Origin: Claviceps africana
Lineage: Eukaryota > Ascomycota > Sordariomycetes > Hypocreales > Clavicipitaceae
NCBI GenBank assembly: GCA_018360145.1
Contig: SRPY01000088.1
Coordinates: 1-64,000 of the forward strand
Direction: 5' to 3'
Length of the DNA: 64,000 nucleotides
Shown: positions 48,050-62,429 of the stretch, in pieces
How positions within the stretch are numbered: position 1 is the first letter of the stretch
Layout: the number at the start of each line of letters is the position of its first letter
The notes under the pieces: generated by a model
What the model was told of the DNA's origin: nothing
Database searches by the model: none
Seen by the model: only the letters and a program-made list of their open reading frames with translations
Made by a program: the position numbers and the translations under genes

Positions 48050-48370
48050 AAACTTTATTACTGCCTTTTTAAATAGTTACCTTAAAGAGCTTATTTATAT
48101 AATAATTCTAAAGGGTTTTATAGAATTTATTAAGTAAAATCCACATTTAACTAAATTAACTAAAAGCTATAGCTATAAGGCTTTTAAAAGGCAAATAATT
48201 ATACTTAGAAAGACCCTTTATAGCCTAAAGCAAAGCTCTAAAGAGTGGTAGTAAACGCTAACTAAAGTGCTTAAAAGCCTTAGTTTTAGCCCTTTTATAT
48301 TTAACCCTGCTATATTCTATAATTTAGTAACTAAAATATTTATTATTACTTATATTAATAATTGCCTCCT
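48050..48370 (+). pseudogene. Reverse transcriptase relic (Copia)
   Basis: Plus-frame reading gives A-F-L-N-S...L-K-E-L-I-Y-I-I-I-P-K-G-F at 48063-48120, the Copia RT block before the catalytic strand, and Y-I-N-N at 48351-48362 in place of YIDD/YVDD. RIP-type Asp to Asn and Trp/Gln to stop changes disable it. Confidence 0.85.
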
Positions 48371-49635
48371 TATAGGGCTAAATTTATAATATATTTAACA
48401 GCTTAAAAAGGCCTTATATAAAGCCTACCCTATAGAAAATAAAGGCCCTGCTAAATTCTTTTTAGGGGTGTAAATATAGTGTAATTAGAAAAATAAAATC
48501 TTAAAAATACACTAAAAACAGTATATTTAAAAGGCTTTAATACACTTTAAGCTAGAAAATTATAAAGTAGTTAGAATCCTAATATAGCTAAGGGTCTTAA
48601 AAACATAGCTTACTAAGCCCTTAAAAAGCTAAGAAATTAAAGAATATTAGAGTATAATAGGGACTATTATATACTTAATGCTTTTTACTAAGCTTAATAT
48701 TGCTTTTACACTATAGTAGCTTTCTATAGCTTTAGCTAGTCCTTATTTAAAATATTTAAATGCTATAAAAAGCCTGCTAAAGTACCTCTTTAGTACTTAG
48801 AACCTTACTATAATTTATAAAGATCCCCTTAAAAATTTAAGTAAAAACAACACTATTAGCTATAGCTTAATTAGGTTCTATAATAGTAATTTTGCTAGAG
48901 ATAGAAGCTCTTTTAAATTCACCTATATATATTTATTTAAGCTAGCTAGCGGCCCTATAAGTTAAAAGAGCAAAAAGGCTAGTATAATAGCTTTATTTAC
49001 TATAGAAGCTAAATTAAATATAATCTACAAAACCTTTAGAGAACTTTAGTAGCTAAAGGGCATTTTTAAGAAGCTAAAGGCCTTTATAAAGCCCTTTATT
49101 TAGATTTTTTATAATAACTAAGGCGCTATAAAGACCGCCTATAATCTAGCACTTTACAGCTACACTAAGTATACCTTGTTAAAATTTTATTATAATTGAC
49201 AATAAGTCTTAGCTAGGCTAGCTAAAATAGCTTATTTAAATACTAAGAAAATGCTAGCTAATAGCTTAATAAAGCCTTTAGCTATGCCTTTATACACTAT
49301 TTTTTTAAAGCTTATAGGGCTTTAATCCCTATAGTAATTGCTATAAATCTTAACGCCTAGCTAAAGGCATTAAAATCCTTATAAAAACACTTAAAAAATA
49401 TAAAATAATTACTAAAATAATTACTAAAATCGACCTTTAACTTTAATAACAAATTTTATTTAATTAGCTATATTTAACTATAGCCTTTTTTAACTTTTAT
49501 TAAAAGCCCTGCTTTTTAACTTTTTAAATTAGTTATTTTTTTTTTAAATGATTTTATTTAGATTTATATAGATTTTATTTTTAAATTTAGCATTTCTCTT
49601 TTTATTTAGCTCTTAAAATACCTCTTTAAAGGGGG

Positions 49636-50657
49636 TGTTAAAAATAACAGCTATTTTTAGAAGACCTTATCTACTATAAGGACTTTTAATAGGCCTTATA
49701 ACGACCCTAACTTTAACCTCTATAGGGACCTTTATAGGGGGTCTTTAGGTTAAAAGCTAGCGGTAGTGTGTGTAATATATATATATATATACACATAGTA
49801 AGTGTAAAAATAGATATTTTAGCTAAGAGTTTATAGCTATAAGCACTCTACTTTTCTAGCCTTTCTACCTTTAATTATATACTTTAATAGTTAATGTATA
49901 TTTAATTAAGAAGTTAATAAACTATTAGCCTTAATAGTTAATTTTTATAGCAATAAAGTATATTAGCTAAATTTTAATTAAAGATTTAAGCTATACTACT
50001 TAGTAGCTATAAAGCCTTAAGTTATATAACCTATAAGCTACTTTAAAGGAGGAAATAAAAGGTCTTTAAAATTAAATTATATAAGGATTAAAGGTTATAA
50101 AAAGGAAATATAAAGAGTTTTATTATTACTAAAGTAAGGGGAATTTTTCTATATAAATTTCCTAATTTTTAGATTTTTAGGATTTTTTTATATATAGATT
50201 TTTACTAAGTAAAATTTTTAATATATATATTAGTAGGTTAGTTATATAGCTATAAGTTTATTTTTTTATTTTCCTATATAAATAAATTTTATAGAAAATA
50301 AAAAGTAGCTTATAAGCCCTTGCTAGCTATATAGATTTATTAATAGGCTTAGTAGGTATATAAAGAAAAATACTTATTTTCTTATAGCTGCCTATAACTA
50401 TATAAACTGTTAATTAAACCTACTACCTATAACGTTAAATAAATTAAATAAAATCTAAGAAAATTTACTTATATTTTATAAGCTAGAATTTAGTGTATTT
50501 TATATGCTAGAAAGCATATATTAAGCTTTTAATGTAGGAATAAGGCCTGTAGTAACCGCTATAACGCTGCAGAGACCTTTTAACTGCTAGCTTACTAAGC
50601 CTTACTACCTTAGTACTCTAGAGGGCAAAAGCCTCTGTAAACCCCTTATTTTTAATA
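49636..50657 (+). repeat. Copia 3' LTR
   Basis: 1022 bp, starts TGTTAAAAATAACAG after a GGGGG tract and ends ...TTTTTAATA. Here the (CA)n(CG)n run of the 5' LTR has become an (AT)n run (49775-49795), as RIP predicts. Confidence 0.9.
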
Positions 50658-51333
50658 ACTTTTTATTTTCTATAAAATTTATTTATATAGGAAGATAAAA
50701 AAATAGACTCATAGCTATATAACTAACCTGCTAATGTATATACTAAAAATTTTACTTAGTGAAAATCTATATATAAAAAAATCCTAAAAATCTAAAAATT
50801 TAGAAATTTATATAGAAAAATTCCCCTTACTTTAGTAATAATAAAACTCTTTATATTTCCTTTCTATAACCTTTAGTCTTTATATAATTTAATTTTAAAG
50901 ACCTTTTATTTCCTTCTTTAAAGTAGCCTATAGGTTACGTAATTTAAGGCTTTATAGCTGCTAAGTAGTGTAGCTTAAATCTTTAATTAAAATTTAGCTA
51001 GTGTGCTTTATTACTATAAAAATTAATTACTAAGGCTAATAGTTTATTAGCTTTTTAATTAAGTATACGCTAACTATTAAAGTGTGTAATTAAGGGCGAA
51101 AAGGCTAGAAAAGTGGGGTGCTTACAGCTATAAGCTCTTAGCTGGAACGTCCATTTTTGCGCTTGCCACGCGTGCGCGCGCGTGTGTTACGCGCAACGCC
51201 GCCAGCTTTTAACCTAAAGACCCCCTATAAAGGTCCCTATAGGGGTCAGAGTTAGGGTCGTTATAAGGCCTGTTGAAAGTCCTTATAGTGGATGAGGTCT
51301 CCTGAAAATAGCTGTTATTTTCAACAAAAGGGA
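50658..51333 (-). repeat. Inverted partial copy of the Copia LTR
   Basis: Minus strand from 51333 (TGTTGAAAATAACAG) to about 50660 matches the first about 670 bp of the Copia LTR. It keeps a GC-rich patch with alternating CG/TG (51165-51200) and starts where the upstream element's 3' LTR ends. The remaining about 350 bp of this LTR copy are missing, and no internal Copia sequence follows it. Confidence 0.85.
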
Positions 51334-53100
51334 TACCTACTACTTTATAAAATGGAAAGGATGGCCTAGCAAATATAACTAATAGATAGCGGAAGAAGAT
51401 ATTAGCGCGCCTATACTTATTATAGTATATTATAGAAAAATTAAGATAAGGCTAAAGGCATAGCTATAAGATAGCGAAGACTGGCTAAAACATAAAAAGA
51501 AGAATAGAATTCTTATATTTATTAAAAAAAAAAAAAAATAGAAAAATAGACAATATATAGCTAAACCACTACCTAAATAGGGGGGAGACTAACAGGGAAT
51601 AATTCTAGTATATCTTGGAAGGTATAATAACCTATTATCCCTTCCTTAGGCATTTAAATTAAACCTTAACTATCTGCCTTAAGCATCTCTTTAGCGTAAA
51701 AGAAAACCTAGTAAATTATCACTGCCTATACAGTGTATTTAGCCTCCTTAAGGTAGAGGCGGAGTAGTGAACGATGCTTTTAATTATTAAACTTAGCTTT
51801 ATAGTTTAGCTAGTAAAGTTAGTGATATATTAGTAAAAAGAAATAAAAAGATTTATAATTTCTAACTAAGGAGCTAGGTGCTATGTAATTTAAACTAATT
51901 AATAGTTTAAGATAAATTACTTAAAGGTAATGTATATAGGCTATAAATTATTAGTAAAAGCTAAGAAAAAGAAAAGTGTTCTACTATATATAAATACTCT
52001 TTTTAGCCTTAATAAGGCTATAAATAAATTAATAGGCCTGCTTAATATAGTTAAAACTATATAGAAGTATAAGTGAGAGGTAGGCGAGAGACTTTTATAT
52101 ATCCCTTTTAAAAACAAAAAAATTATTAGCCTTATCGCTATTGTTATTTATAATTGTTATAAGCTTATCTTACTTAATATTTATAAATATTTTAAGCTAC
52201 CTATAAATAAATAAAAGGTTGTTTTAAGACCTCTATATTATAGTAAGTACCTAAGGAATTATTAGTAAAAACCTAAAGAATTTAAAATAAAAAGACACAC
52301 CTTAAAGTATAAGTTATTATGCTTATTATATTATATATAACAATATAACACCTTATACTTCCTGCCTTAAAATAGTTTATATAGGTATATATAGCGGATT
52401 GCTATAAAGGCAGGCTTAAAGGGCGGATTAGCCTTATACTTATTATAACTTATATATATATAATATATATAAGTATAATAAGAAAGCTTAATAATTATAA
52501 GCTCTATAATAAAGAAAAGTTAGTAAAGAGATAGAGATATATAATTTAAAAGAAGAAAAAAGAATAGGAAATAAGATGTAGAAATAGTGATATTATAAAA
52601 GTAAGAAACAGCTAAAAGAGTAGTATTTATAAAGTTATAACCTGCCTATAGGTGATTTAATATATATATTGTTTATATTTACTAACGGTATAACCTTAGA
52701 TAATAATTATTTAGATTATTATAGAAATTATAAAAAAGGTAAGGAATAGTAAGTGACTTACTCTTAAAAAGGTAAGGTAATTACGCCTTACTATATATAT
52801 AGATAACATTATTATTTAATAATGTAATAAGAGCTTATTGCTACTAGGTTGTAAGGTAAGTAATAATTAAAGTAAAAGCTATTAGGACATTAGTATAAAG
52901 AGGGGGGTAATTATAAGGAGCTTATAAAACTAGCCTATAGTAACTCTTTATTGCTAGTGCTTAGTTATACACTTAGTATATAAACCCTAAGTGGCGCGTA
53001 TATAAAGGGGAAAAGACTTAAAAGAAGCAAGCTTTAGTTAATATACTAGTCACTATATCGCCTTTACCTAGCCGCCTTATTGACACCTAATAAACATAGT
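51334..53100 (+). mobile_element. Third Gypsy chromovirus, 3' remnant with chromodomain relic
   Basis: Directly after the inverted LTR, plus-frame translation near 51350-51410 gives F-I-K-W-K-G-W-P-S-K-Y-N...I-A-E-E-D-I, a chromodomain. A GGGGGGAG polypurine tract at about 51579-51586 would precede a 3' LTR starting about 51590, but no second LTR copy is in the window to prove its limits. The upstream pol region of this element is not found adjacent, so the locus is rearranged. Confidence 0.6.
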
Positions 53101-56100
53101 ATTATTATATAATATATTTATATATATATGTATTATATTATATTATATTTTAATTTTCTTTATAATTTATTATTTTAATAAATATATTAAGTTAGTAGTA
53201 ATAATATAAATAATTATATAAATAATTATATAAATATAATATAAATATAATATAAATAATACTAAATTTAATATTATTATTATTTAATTTATATATTAAA
53301 TATATATATATAATTACTGCATTATATATATAAAGTAAATTTTATATTTTTTTCCTACCCTATATTATTACTTTTTTATTATTTATTATAATATATATTT
53401 ATTATTTAAATATAATAATAACAGTAATTTTTATATAAGTTTAATATAAACTATTTATATTATATATAATATATTTCTATTCTATATACCTTATTAAAGC
53501 CTATAATTTTAATAAGTTTACTATATAATAAATTATATCTCTTTATATTTAGTAAAGTATTTTTAGCATTTTAAAGTTAAAATATAGTTTATATAAATTA
53601 GCCTATTTTTAATATATATTAATTATATATTATCCCTTAGTTAGATATATACTGCATTATATTGTTAGATATATATATTATAGGCAGACTAGGATGTAAA
53701 TATATATATAACAATTTTAGTGCATAGTAAAATTTTCTACCTTTTATTATTATATTAACCCTTTATAGTAATACTATAACAGATATAATTGATTTTATTA
53801 ATAATTCTGTGCTTTACACAGCTAATCTATCTTTATCTAGCTATCACTACGGTTTAATTCTAATGTCCCCTAACGTATGTCTATTATCCTAAATTAATAT
53901 ATAGATATATAGCGTATATATATATTATATATAGTAAGATAATATCCTAACTTTTCTATCCTAAATGCGACCTTATTATCAATAGCAGTAGAAAGATATG
54001 TAGCAGAGGCTTTATAAATAATGCTAATATAGGTTTCTTCTATATTTAATTTATATAGAGATATTTATAAATATATATAATAGTTTTATTGCTATATTTA
54101 ACGTTACTATCTTAAATAAGTGTAGCTGCTTAGTTAAGCGAATATTTAAATTAATAAGAAGGTTATAAGTGAAGAGTATGTTCTTTATATATAAACTATA
54201 TACCTCCTTTACTAAATATAATATATAGTGTAATTTAAAATTAGGTCTTAACTTATAGTTAGCGTAATGTACAATATCTTTATAAGCCTAGGTATGTTTT
54301 ATATATCTAGCCTATAGTGTCCTTACTAACTTTATATTATAGACTTAGTTCTAAGATATCTTTACTTTAAAGGTTTATAGATAAACTTAAACTTTTTGTA
54401 TATATTATTTATTATTTATATATTCTCTAGCAGATTCTTATATTCTATAGGCATAAAAATCATAAGTTTTAATTATAATATAGCAGCGAATTCTATTAAT
54501 TAAGTCTAATAGTAGGAAAATATAATAGGTATATAGTAATAAATAGTAAATATAATCTAGATATATATAGCGAAAATATGCTATAGGAGAATATTAGTAT
54601 ATCTAAAGATAAAGGTATAAAAGAGGTATAATATAAAATACTATTTAGTGTAGTTTTATATTAATATATATATAGTATATAAATTACTTTATATAGAAAG
54701 ATAGTAAGAATAGTATATATAGCCTATAAAGTTAAGATACTCACTATAAACTATTACCTATTAACCCTTACTTATCTAAAAAAAGCAATATATAAGTAAG
54801 TGGCTTTTTATATATTTTTTATATATTTTACTAATACTTTCCCTAAAATTAAATATAAAGTACATTATTTTCCACTGTTCTTTATAAAAGTATGTAAAGG
54901 CAATGTAAATAAAACTATAGATTTAGTGTATATATATATTATATAGATACTAAAACTTCTTTATATTCCTAATATAAAGTCCTTCTATACTATATTTATT
55001 TTAACTCTTTAATTTCCTATTTACTATTAGTATATAACTAATATAGAAAAGGTATATACTTACTCTTTATAATTGTTTTTTCTTATATTGTAAGATTTAG
55101 ATATTACATTTTATTTATAGCTGTTTATTTTATCTTTAAAGTATACGCTTTTACTTCTTTAAACTTTAAATAGTATTTTTATTTATATTACTTATATTAC
55201 TACTATTAGATATAAATAAATATTAGTGTTTATAGTAAAAGATTTTATTTACTCTTTTAAAGCTATTAGCTATATTAAGCTTCTTACTTATAAAGGATAT
55301 CTTTTTTTTAAATAATTAATATATAATATATATATAAATAGGATAGGTTTTAAACCTTTTTAGTATTAAGAATATCCGCTAGATTAAATAAATCACTAGT
55401 TACATTAATATAATTAATAGAGGAGGCCTATTTATAGTTAAAATATAATATTTATATATATAAAATAGACTTACCTTATCTTTTATATTTTACTTTATTA
55501 ACTTAGGTATACACTTCTGTAAGCTAAGGTATTAAAGGTTATTATTATTATTATTTATTTACTTTAGGGGGCATAGAGCCCTTAGCTAGTACCTTATCTT
55601 AGTGACCTATATAGGAAAAACCCTAGGACAGGGGGGAAAACCTATATATAATAGTAAGTATAGATACTAAAGGGGCTTAGGTTAGGCTTTAAATAGTATT
55701 TATTATAAAAATTAATATATTACTAGCTAAGCTTTAGCTATAGTTACTAAAAGGAGTTTAGTAGGGAGTGTAAGTAGTATATATAAAAAGGTATATAAAA
55801 ATGCATTAAATTTAAAGGGGGGAGGGGCGAGGACTCTATAGGCTTAGGTTAAGCTTTATTTAAGGCTAAGCTAAGTTATTAAAAGGGGTATAGTGTGTTA
55901 ACTACACACTATAGAATATAAGGCAATATAGAAGGGCGTAGAAGGTTATAGAAGGTTATAAGTTATAATATAGCTACATTATTAATTTAAAGGTACGCTA
56001 ATTATTAAATTAAGTAATTATTATATACTAAATTATTAGGAGTTATTAATTTAGTAAATGCTAAATATAGAACTAAATTAAGCTTTAGTAATAAATAGTA

Positions 56101-57240
56101 TAAGTATAGTGTAGTAGTAGAATAGTAGTTATTAATTACTTAAATAGGTTTAGTATATTAATAAGTAATTTAATAAGTAATTTAAAGTATTACTTTTTTT
56201 TTATAAATAAAGGGAGACCTCTTTAAAGGTTTTTTCTTTTTTTCTCTCTTTCTCTTTTTATATTTAATTAAAAAAATTATAAATATCTCTTTCTCTTTTA
56301 AAATTTAATATAGGCTATTTTAATCTCTATATTAAGGCTAGTTTAAACCTTTAATATTATACTAATCCTAAGTAATAAATAAAATAGCTAGTTAATTAAA
56401 AGTTAAAGGCCCTTTAGTAAGTGCTTAGTCTCCCTTTATATTTATTTAAGCTTTAATTTTAATTTATATAAAGTGTAAAGTAGGTATTTTTATACTCTCT
56501 TTACTTTATTAAAATAAAAGATTTTAGTGTTTATTACTATAATTAGTTTAGTAAATATTTAATATAGATTTATAGTAAAGCTATTATAGCTAACTTAAAT
56601 TTTAAGTATTAGTTTAAATTATTTTAAATATATATAGTTTAGTAAGTTATATTTAGTAAGTTTAAAGTTTAATATAAAGCTAAGTTAAATATTAATTAAA
56701 GGTAGGCCTTACTTAATATAGCAGTGGTTTATAATATAGTATAGGAAGTTATAAACTTCTAGGCTTAATATAACTTAAATAATTCTATAGTATTTAATAT
56801 AAGTTTAACTTAATTCTTTAGTAGGGGTATATTAGTAATTAATATTATATAGCGTAATTTATATAGAGTTATTTAGTAAATAGCTAAGCGCTTTATTAAT
56901 ATTAAGTTAGCTTTAATATAAGGTTTAAGTTAGGCCTTTATTATAACTACTAGCTATAGTAGTATTTTTAAGTGTAAGATATTAGTTTATATAAATTAAA
57001 TTATTTATTTATTAAAGTAATAAAATAACTTAATAAAATAGTCTTTAGTAAAAGTAAGTAGGGCCTATATTAGCTTTAAAGTAATAGTAAAGGGGTTTAA
57101 AAATAAAAAGGGGGGGAATAATAATAGTAGTAATAAAGTAAAGGGGAGAGAGGTTTAGGGAAGGGGCTATAGTAGGAGAGGTATAGAGATATATAGGCGG
57201 CTTTATAGCTAGCTCTATAGCTAATAAATTTAGGTTTTTT
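53101..57240. other. Very AT-rich unclassified RIP debris
   Basis: I see no recognisable domain. 53100-53700 consists of TATA/TAATAA-rich sequence with short direct repeats; 55560-56200 is somewhat less biased and has several GGGG patches (55628, 55818, 55885). No gene supported. Confidence 0.4.
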
Positions 57241-57269
57241 ATTTTCTTTTATTTTTCCTTTTGTTTTTA

Positions 57270-57275
<6 letters not shown>

Positions 57276-57344
<69 letters not shown>

Positions 57345-57358
57345 TTTTTTTTTTTTTT
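57276..57358. repeat. 82-nt near-pure T run
   Basis: T from 57276 to 57358 interrupted only by A at 57343, preceded by T/C-rich sequence. Read on the minus strand it is a poly-A tract, which would fit the tail of a minus-strand LINE lying to its right; no LINE domain could be recognised in 57360-62300. Confidence 0.9.
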
Positions 57359-60300
57359 ACTTTTATCTCTTTTTTTTTATAAATAAAATAGAATAATTTA
57401 AAGCTTAATTTAGTTATATATTAGTACTAATATAGATACTAAGGTATAATATACTAATAGTTTAAAGTAGTAAAGGTAGAGTAATAGAGGGGCCTATATT
57501 AAGTCTATATTAAGGACTAAAAGGTATTATTATTTACTACTATTTATTTTATAAAGTAAGGGTAAGTTAATAGTATAGAAGGTAATTAATTTTAAAGAGC
57601 TACTTTATTAAATATTATATAAAGCTAAGCTAATTAAAGGTAATATAGATCTCCTTTAGGTTTTAAATTAAGCATATTTTAAACTTTAAGAGGTAAAGGT
57701 AATTATATTTAAAGTATTAAAAAATAAAGTAGTAAATATCTTTATAGTTACTTTAATAGTAGTATATTAATAAGTCTATATTAAAAATATAGTAGAAGTA
57801 AAGAAAGGAGTTAAAGCTAATCTTTTTAATATAAAGCTAAATTAAAGTTAATAATTTAAACTTAATAAAGTAATAATAAAGTTAAAGTACCTTTTTTTTA
57901 AAGTAAAAGTTTAAATTTTATTTAATTATAATAAAGTATTAACTTAAGTATTAGTAGGCTACTAAAGTTTATTTTTAAAGCTATTGCTTTTTTTAGTTTA
58001 ATTTTAGCATTTTAAATATAAAGAATATAATAGAGTTTAGTAAAGGCTAAGTTAAGAGTAATATATAGTTAATATAGGGTAATCTTTTATATTAAGTACT
58101 ACATTAAAGGTAGGTTACTATTAAAGTATAGGCTATTTAAATTTTATTAACTATTTTATTTACTTTAATTCTATTATAAAATTATTAAGTATAGTAGTTA
58201 AGGTATAGGTTTAAAGGGGGGATTACTACTTTAGTTTTAATTAAAGACTATAGTATAGCTTTATATATATTAATAATAATATAAAGGTATTAAGTTTACT
58301 TTATAGTAAAGGCTTTAGTAATACCTTTAGTTATACCCCTATATTTAGTTAAAATATAATATAAGCCTACACTATAGTTAATAAAGCTTTAAATAACTTA
58401 GGTATAAAGGAGTTTAAACTTATATAATAAGCACCTTTAAGTAAATATAAAGAGTATAGTAAAGATAAGTTACTACTATATTAGTTTTATAGTAAGCTTA
58501 AGCTAATAAGCCTTTTATTAAAGTTTATAGTAGATTTAAATACTAAAGAAATAGGCTAACTATACTAACTAAACTATTATAATCTTAAATTAAATTAATG
58601 TTATTATTAGCTATTTTTTTTTATTAAAGTAAATAAGTTTACTTTTTTATAAATAAAACTTTAGGCTTAATTTATAAAACTATTTTTAATAAACTACTTA
58701 AGTAGTCTTAAATTAGGCTTAGGTCTTTTCTATTATATAGCTATATATTAAAATATTAATGTTATTAAAAAAGCTAAGTATTAATATAAAGTTAACTATT
58801 ATAAGCTTAATGTAAAGTAAGGTAATATAAAGAAAAAAGAGAATTAAAGATATAGAGAATCTTTAAAGGACTTCTATAAGTACTATATAAAGGGCTACTA
58901 TTTAACTATTAAATATAAAGTAAGCTTTATATAATATAATAAAGGCTTAGGTTTAATATACTATTTATATAAAGAGTTTAGTAAAGACTATTATATAGAT
59001 AAGTTTTATATAATATATTATATTAAAGGTAGCTAAGATATTAAGCTAAAGAAGTAATATAGTATTACTATAGTGCTACACTATATATATAGCTTTTATT
59101 AAAATAATAAAGGCTACTTTTATAAAATAATTAATATAGTTATTTATTTAAAGTTTTAAAAAAGTACTACCTTCCTTAGCTATATAAGTAATCTATACTA
59201 CTACTACTGCTTTTAATACCTTATTTATAATGCTAAAAAGGAAGATTAATCTCTATATATTAATATACTTCCTTTTCTTTAATAACTTTCCTAGCTTATA
59301 AAGAATTATAACTTTAGCCTTTTAAAATAAAGCTAAGTAATACTTAATATAGTAGTATATATTAAGTAAGTTAAAAAGGATATTAATAAATAGTTTATTA
59401 TAGGCTTTAAGGAACTCTATTAAAAGCTTATTAAGTTTAAAGGCTTTTTAGCTAGCTAGTCCTTTAATTATATTATATATTTTTAAGGCTATAAAGTAGT
59501 CTTCCTTTAAAAATATAGTAAAGTTAAATTAAAGGCTAAAGTTAGCTAATATATTATTTATATAGGTAGTTAAAGTAAAAAAGAATTTATTAAAAAATAT
59601 CTCTACTTTATTATAGTAAAAGGTAGTTAAAGGTATACTATTACTACTATAGTAAAGGGTTAAAACCTAAATAGTTTTAAGTAATAAGCTATTATAAAGT
59701 TAAGCCTATTATTTTAGTTTTTAAAGGTTACTCTTTTTAACTATTATATTTACTACTATATAGTATTAAAAGCTATATTATTTATTATAAATAACTTATT
59801 TTTAATTTAAAGCTATATTAATAATAGCTTATTAGCTTACTTTAGTATAGTAGTATTATTAAAGTCTTTAAGTGTATTTTATATTATAAATAGCTTTATA
59901 GACCTTAAAGGTTTACTATAGCTATACTTTAAAGACATTATAAAGGCCCTTTAATATAAAAAGGGTAATAATAATAATAAATTTAATTATAAACTATATA
60001 ATAAAGGAATTAATTTAATAAAAGGTATTAAAAATAGTTAGTATAAAAAAGAGGTAAAAGTAGTATATTACCTTTATAATAGTAAATATTCTATTTATTT
60101 AAAGCTATTTAAATTAATATAAAGGTTATTTAATAGTAGTAGTTATAGAACTATAATTATAGAAGGTAATATAAATAAGCTATAGAATATAGTTAAACTT
60201 AATAAAGTTTAATTCTTTTAAAAATTAAGTTTAAAGGTTAATAAAAAACTAAATATAGTTAATAGTATTATTTCTTTTACTTTATACCTATTATATTATT

Positions 60301-62340
60301 TTATTTTAAAGTATAATAAGTTTAAATTACTATTAAGTTATAATTATTAAAAGTTTATTACTATTAAGTAATATATAGCTATATTAGTTTTAAAGGGGGT
60401 AGTATTAATTAAAGTTATTAATAAAAATATAATAATACTATAGTAGTTTTATAAAGAAGTTATAAAGAGAAGTTATTTAATTATAATAGTAAGTAAAAGA
60501 GTAAATAAAGTAAATATTAATATTATAAAGGGTTATAATATATTAGTTAGTGTTAAACTATATTATTTATAAGTTAAAGCTATATTAATAATAAATATAA
60601 ATAGCTATTCTTTTACCTTAAGCTATAAATTAATAGAAACTTAAGCTTAGGTTTAAAAGGTCTTTATTAATACTATATAGTTTTTAAATTATTACTATAT
60701 TAGTTTTAAGTTAAAACCTAAGAGCTAAGTAAATAAGTTATATCTTCTTTTATATATTTTAATATATTACTTATAGTATTATATTTAATTAAAAAGTAAA
60801 GGGGTTTTTTATAATAAAGGGGCTAATTTAGTATTAAAATAGTAGCTAAAGAAGGCCTTAATAACGCTTTAAAGCCTTAATAAAGGGGGTATAAATATTA
60901 TATTAAGGCTTAGGTATTAATTATAGCTACCTTAAAGGCGCTTACTATATTTTTAAAGTAAAGCTTTATTAAAGAAGGTATTATTAGTTTATTTATATTA
61001 GCTATAAGTTTAAACCTTAGTTTAGCTATTTATATCTATAGAGGTTAATATAAGTAGAGTAGTAAAGCTATTAAACTAGCTTAAGTATATAGTATAAGCT
61101 TTTATTTAGTAGTTATTAGTAATTAAATAATGCTTTAATTAAGTAGAGTAGATATTTATATAGTTAGTATATTACTCCCGCTTTATATTTATAATAGCTA
61201 GGTAATTAGTTTTAAAAGTATACTTAATAGCAGTATAATAGCTATAATATAGGGTTATAGTGTAGTATATAGTAATATAGTTAAATTTAAAGTATTAATA
61301 GTATTAATATAAGTAGAGAGCTTTATTATATAATTTAGCTTTAAATATTTTAGCTTTATAAATAACTCCTCTATAGTATAGTTTATTAGCTATATTAATA
61401 TCTTTAATTTTAAAAATAAAGAGGGCTTATATTATAATATTATAAGGTTTTTATACTATAACCTTAGTAATATTACTATTATTAATAAAGGTAAAGTAAT
61501 AGAGAATATTTTCTTTAGTAACTTAATATATATAATAAATAAGGAATCCTTTAATAATAATATTAAATACTTATTAGTTTAATGTTATATTTAAGTTAAA
61601 AGTAGTTTAAATTTATTCTATATTTTTAGTATAGAGTTAGGCTATATCTTTAAAGGTAACTACTATATTACTACTATAAAGGCGCTTTATAGCTACTATA
61701 GTGTCTTTATTTATAGCTTTATTAATAGTATAAATAATATCTTTTAAGCTATATTATTTAACTACTTTATTAATTAAGTTACCTTTAATAATAGTCTTTT
61801 TATAAATATAAGGTAATACTATTATAAAGGTAGCTAAGTAAATAAGCTTAATAGTTATTAAAGTAGTGCTATTAGCTATAATTTTAATTTATATTATAGC
61901 TAATATAGTTTTAAGCTAAATAGCCTTTTTAATTACCCTTTTAACTATTACTTTAAGGTTAGTAGTTATAACTAGTTTTTAAAGGTTAATAGATTATTTA
62001 TAATAAGCCTATATTATTTCTACGTTAATAATATATAAAATAACCTTTTAGACTTCTTTTAGTAAGAAAGTTAGTATAAGCTTAGTAATTTTATTATATT
62101 TCTATTATAAATAGACTAATACTTAGTTCTAAGCTATATTAACTATAGTATTAACTTAGTTTTCTATTATAAACTTACTATAGTAAGTAAGGGAATTATA
62201 ATAACTTTATAAAAGGCTATAGTTTTCTATATTAATATTTATTATTATTACACTACCTACTACGCCTATACTTTAGGCTTAATACACTATTATAAAAGGG
62301 GGTAAATAGGTATAGCGAAACTTTTTATCTGCTTTTTAAG
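57359..62340. other. RIP-degraded repeat, class not determined
   Basis: About 5 kb with the codon-like spacing and TpA excess of a mutated coding element, but I could not read any RT, transposase or helicase motif in any frame. A short GC-richer patch at 62350-62395 (GCAGCGTTGTTACGGTGCGGG) marks its right limit. Confidence 0.4.
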
Positions 62341-62429
62341 TTAATCTAAGTTAATTCTGCAGCGTTGTTACGGTGCGGGCGAAATTGCGAAAGTTTTTTT
62401 TTTTTTAAAGGTTATTATTGCTTTTATTT

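Larger units (their letters stand above)
35074..50657 (+). mobile_element. Copia retrotransposon, RIP-mutated, with a nested Gypsy element in its 5' LTR
   Basis: 5' LTR is in two parts, 35074-35732 and 43412-43772; 3' LTR is 49636-50657 (about 1020 bp each). The flanks read ACTTT at both ends (35069-35073 and 50658-50662). A primer-binding-site-like GGTTATAAGCC follows the 5' LTR and a GGGGG polypurine tract precedes the 3' LTR. Internal relics on the plus strand follow the Copia order: gag-like 44300-45300, a protease/integrase region to about 47500, RT from about 47740 (RWVLKGWKVLK, then AFLNS-LKELIYI-IPKGF at 48063-48120, then a YIDD relic Y-I-N-N at 48351-48362), and RNase H near 48960-49100. 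Stops throughout. Without the nested insertion it would be about 7.9 kb. Confidence 0.88.
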
